This document shows positions 4,789 to 6,794 of a stretch of DNA of 6,794 bases, piece after piece. Origin of the DNA: Spirochaetota bacterium (GTDB lineage Bacteria > Spirochaetota > Spirochaetia > Treponematales > Treponemataceae); assembly GCA_029571425.1 (NCBI GenBank), contig JAKPSR010000187.1, forward strand, positions 1 to 6,794, read 5' to 3'. The position numbers and the translations under genes were made by a program. Position 1 is the first letter of the stretch. Every line of letters begins with the position of its first letter. The notes below the pieces were generated by a model that was not told the origin of the DNA, did no database searches, and saw only the letters and a program-made list of their open reading frames with translations.

Positions 4789-6474
4789 TCATCCCGCGGC
4801 CCGCCGGGCCAAAAGCTCGCGCGCGTGCTGCACGGACGCGGCGCTCCCGCCGTCGCCGGCGAGCATCCGCGCGATCTCGGCGACCCGCTCCTCCCCGGAG
4901 ACGGCCCGCGCGCCCGTCGAGGTCTTCCCCCCTGACTCCGTCTTCTCGATCTTGATCTGCACGTCCGCGCACGAGGCGATGCTCGCGAGGTGCGTGATGC
5001 AGAGGACTTGCTTTCCCGCGGAGAGCTCGCGGAGATGCGAGCCCACCGAGAGCGCGACCTCGCCACCGATCCCGGTGTCTATCTCGTCGAAGATAAGAGT
5101 GCCGGTCTCGTCGGCCTTCGCGAGGACCGTCTTCAGGGCGAGCATCACGCGCGAAAGCTCGCCGCCCGACGCGATGCGCGCGAGGGGCTTCGCGCTCTCG
5201 CCGGCGTTCGGGCTAATCAGGAATTCGACCACGTCGAAGCCGTAGGGACCCGACACCTGGGTCGTCTCGCTCCCCTCGCGCACGGCGAGCGAGCAGGCGA
5301 AGCGCGCGTTCGCCATCCCGAGGGTGCGGAGGATGCCCTCCACAGACTTCTCGAGCCCGGCAGACGCCTGCTTCCGCTTCTCCGAGATCGCGCTTCCGGC
5401 GCGGAACACGCGGCGCTCGAGCTCGGCGATCTCGGCGTCTATCGTCGCCCTCCCCTCCTCGAGGCCGGCGAGGCGCTCGAGCTGGCGCGCCGATTCCTCG
5501 GCGTGCGCGAGGACGTCGGCGACCGTGGGGCCGTATTTCTTCTTGAGCTTATAGATGGCCGAGAGCCGTTCCTCGACCGCCTCGAGCCGGGCGGGATCGA
5601 AGGAAAGCCCGTCGCGGTAGCGACGAAGCACGGCCGAAAGGTCCTCGAGCTCGTAGTACGCGGCCTCGACGCGCGCGAGGGTCGCCGAGAGTGTCGAATC
5701 GATCCCGGCTGCGGTCTCTAGGGCGGCGCGCGCGCGCTTCAGGGCGGGGACGATCCCTTCGTGGCCGAGCGCCTCGGAAACCTGCTCGATCTGCGCGTTG
5801 AGCCGCTCGAACTGGGAGAGACGCTGCTCCTCGGCGGCGAGCTCGTCTTCCTCGTCGCTCTTCAGGCGCGCCTCGGTAATTTCGGTGACGGCGAATGAGA
5901 GAAGCTCGGCCTTCTCGGCCCGCTCGCGCTCGGAAGCGTTCATCTCCTCGCGCGACCGCCGCTTCTCGGCGAGGGCGGCGTAGAGCTCGGTGAACGCGGC
6001 GACCTCCTCGACGATACCGGCGTAGGCGTCGAGGAAGCGGCGGTGCTCGCCGACCTTCAGCAAGGATTGGTGGTCGTGCTGGCCGTGGATGTCGACGAGC
6101 TCCGCCGTGAAGTCGGCGAGCTCGGCCTTGGTGACGGGGGAGTCCTGTATCCATGCGGCCGACTTTCCGTTCGACCGGATCGATCGGCGAATGAGTACGC
6201 GGTCTCCGTCGGGCTCGATCCCGCGCTCGGCGAGCCAGGCGCGGGCCGCGCGCGCCCCCCGCTCGAGGAGAATCGTCCCGGACACGCGGGCCTCTTCCGC
6301 GCCGGTGCGGATCGAGTCAGTGCCCCCCTTTCCCCCGAGGAGGAAGGTCAAGGCACCGATCAGGATCGACTTTCCCGCGCCGGTCTCGCCGGAGAGGATA
6401 TTGAGCCCAGGCCCGAATTCGAGCGAGACCGAGTCGATGAGGGCGAAGTCTCGAACGGAGAGATCCTCGATCAT
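4789..6474 (-). CDS. recN: DNA repair protein RecN
   Basis: SMC-like ATPase of 561 residues, full length for RecN (about 550-560), which acts at DNA double-strand breaks and promotes recombinational repair. The N-terminal ATPase half carries Walker A GETGAGKS (29-36) and the RecN-typical DIHGQHDHQSLL (128-139). Residues about 150-385 are a Glu/Arg/Ala-rich antiparallel coiled coil, interrupted near its tip by YKLKKKYGPTV (308-318), a segment typical of RecN. The C-terminal half has the ABC signature LARIASGGELSR (431-442), Walker B TLIFDEIDTGIGG (459-471) with catalytic E464, and the switch histidine H495 in CITHLASIAS. The ATG at 6474 overlaps the nadK stop as ATGA, with GGGAGG (6481-6486) 6 nt upstream inside nadK, so translation is probably coupled. 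The nadK-recN order is common in bacteria. No LexA-type box can be sought because the operon promoter is outside the window. Confidence 0.97.
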   Translation of the reverse strand: MIEDLSVRDFALIDSVSLEFGPGLNILSGETGAGKSILIGALTFLLGGKGGTDSIRTGAEEARVSGTILLERGARAARAWLAERGIEPDGDRVLIRRSIRSNGKSAAWIQDSPVTKAELADFTAELVDIHGQHDHQSLLKVGEHRRFLDAYAGIVEEVAAFTELYAALAEKRRSREEMNASERERAEKAELLSFAVTEITEARLKSDEEDELAAEEQRLSQFERLNAQIEQVSEALGHEGIVPALKRARAALETAAGIDSTLSATLARVEAAYYELEDLSAVLRRYRDGLSFDPARLEAVEERLSAIYKLKKKYGPTVADVLAHAEESARQLERLAGLEEGRATIDAEIAELERRVFRAGSAISEKRKQASAGLEKSVEGILRTLGMANARFACSLAVREGSETTQVSGPYGFDVVEFLISPNAGESAKPLARIASGGELSRVMLALKTVLAKADETGTLIFDEIDTGIGGEVALSVGSHLRELSAGKQVLCITHLASIASCADVQIKIEKTESGGKTSTGARAVSGEERVAEIARMLAGDGGSAASVQHARELLARRAAG

Positions 6475-6794
6475 GGGCGCCCTCCCGACTCGACGACCGG
6501 GTTCCCCGACCAGTTAAGCTTCGAGCGAAGCGCGCCGTAGAAGACGTCGGGGTCGCAGCCGACGAGCCTAACCCGGGCGGGCGCCTCGCGGATCACGACG
6601 GTGTCCCCCTCCTCGAGGGAGAAAACCTCCTGGCCGTCGATCGTCAGTATCGCGTCGCGGTGGCGCATCCCAAGCACAGTGATCTCCATCGTTCCCTTTG
6701 ACGGGAGGACGATGGGGCGGTTCGAGAGGGAAAAGGCGCAGATCGGGGTCAGCACGAAGGCGGCAAGCTCGGGATCGAGGATGGGCCCTCCGGA
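6471..6794 (-). CDS. nadK: NAD kinase, C-terminal part (cut by window edge)
   Basis: The last 107 codons of an enzyme that phosphorylates NAD to NADP in the cytoplasm. The frame is open to the right edge and begins in SGGPILDPELAAFVLTPIC, followed by SNRPIVLP. This is the conserved block of the NAD kinase C-terminal beta-sandwich domain, where bacterial enzymes read GGPI(V/L)-P---AFVLTPIC-H-LSNRP. The catalytic GGDGT motif lies in the missing N-terminal part. The GTG at 6755 is internal, not a start. The end tapers into a domain rich in Val/Arg (EEGDTVVIREAPARVRLVG), then a F-Y-x-x-L-R-x-K-L-N-W motif typical of the NadK C-terminus. The stop TGA overlaps the recN ATG by 4 bp, which marks it as the upstream gene of the recN operon. 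Confidence 0.92.
   Translation of the reverse strand, partial: SGGPILDPELAAFVLTPICAFSLSNRPIVLPSKGTMEITVLGMRHRDAILTIDGQEVFSLEEGDTVVIREAPARVRLVGCDPDVFYGALRSKLNWSGNPVVESGGRP

Noticed and set aside
3638..5245. A 535-codon open frame on the plus strand
   Set aside because: It lies antisense to three well-supported genes (nucleoside hydrolase, helical protein, RecN). Its product is low-complexity and rich in Val, Arg, Asp and Leu, as expected when the reverse strand of GC-rich genes lacks stops. It has no recognisable domain.
4990..5721. Long plus-strand and alternative minus-strand frames across recN (also 5549-6154 and 4512-5066)
   Set aside because: RecN is intact and full length in its own frame. 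The competing products are Arg-rich shadow translations.
6753..6755. GTG at 6755 as the start of a short 94-residue gene
   Set aside because: The NAD kinase pattern continues upstream in the same frame to the window edge, so this is an internal valine codon.
1..6794. Novel defence system, mobile element, CRISPR array or transfer signature
   Set aside because: No transposase, integrase, nuclease-helicase set, spaced repeats or composition break is visible. Apart from the one unnamed helical protein, all genes belong to familiar transport, salvage and repair families.

Overview
This is a GC-rich bacterial window in which nearly every base is coding. It carries six genes, two of them cut by the window edges. 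The BMP-family lipoprotein resembles the TmpC/PnrA proteins of spirochaetes, and its lipobox (F-V-S-C) is of the relaxed kind common in that phylum. I therefore lean towards a GC-rich spirochaete, but this is an inference from two features and not a firm assignment. No mobile element, tRNA, rRNA, CRISPR array or phage gene is visible.

Layout. Positions 1-727 (minus) hold the N-terminal half of a sugar/nucleoside ABC-transporter ATPase, which runs off the left edge. A strong hairpin terminator (773-808) separates it from the upstream gene 862-1962 (minus), a substrate-binding lipoprotein of the BMP family. A compact divergent promoter region (about 1963-2073) lies between this gene and a ribokinase-like sugar kinase at 2074-3075 (plus). 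The kinase converges on, and overlaps by 65 bp, a nucleoside hydrolase gene at 3011-3946 (minus). That gene is the last of a tightly packed minus-strand series. In transcription order the series is NAD kinase (C-terminal part only, from the right edge to 6471), recN (4789-6474), an unrecognised helical protein (3959-4768), then the hydrolase. The junctions are a 4-bp ATGA overlap, 20 bp and 12 bp.

How the genes fit together. The left half reads as a nucleoside uptake and ribose salvage locus. The BMP lipoprotein would capture nucleosides outside the cytoplasmic membrane, and the ABC ATPase (with permeases expected beyond the left edge) would import them. The nucleoside hydrolase would split them into base and ribose, and the kinase would phosphorylate the ribose for the pentose phosphate pathway. 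The right half is housekeeping (NADP synthesis and double-strand break repair), to which the hydrolase gene is joined as an operon tail. The families are clear from their motifs; the substrates are inferred.

Nothing here looks like a wholly new defence or mobile system. The points most worth following are the unrecognised gene between recN and the hydrolase, the palindromic divergent promoter with an inverted repeat beside it, the terminator inside the transporter operon, and the convergent coding overlap.
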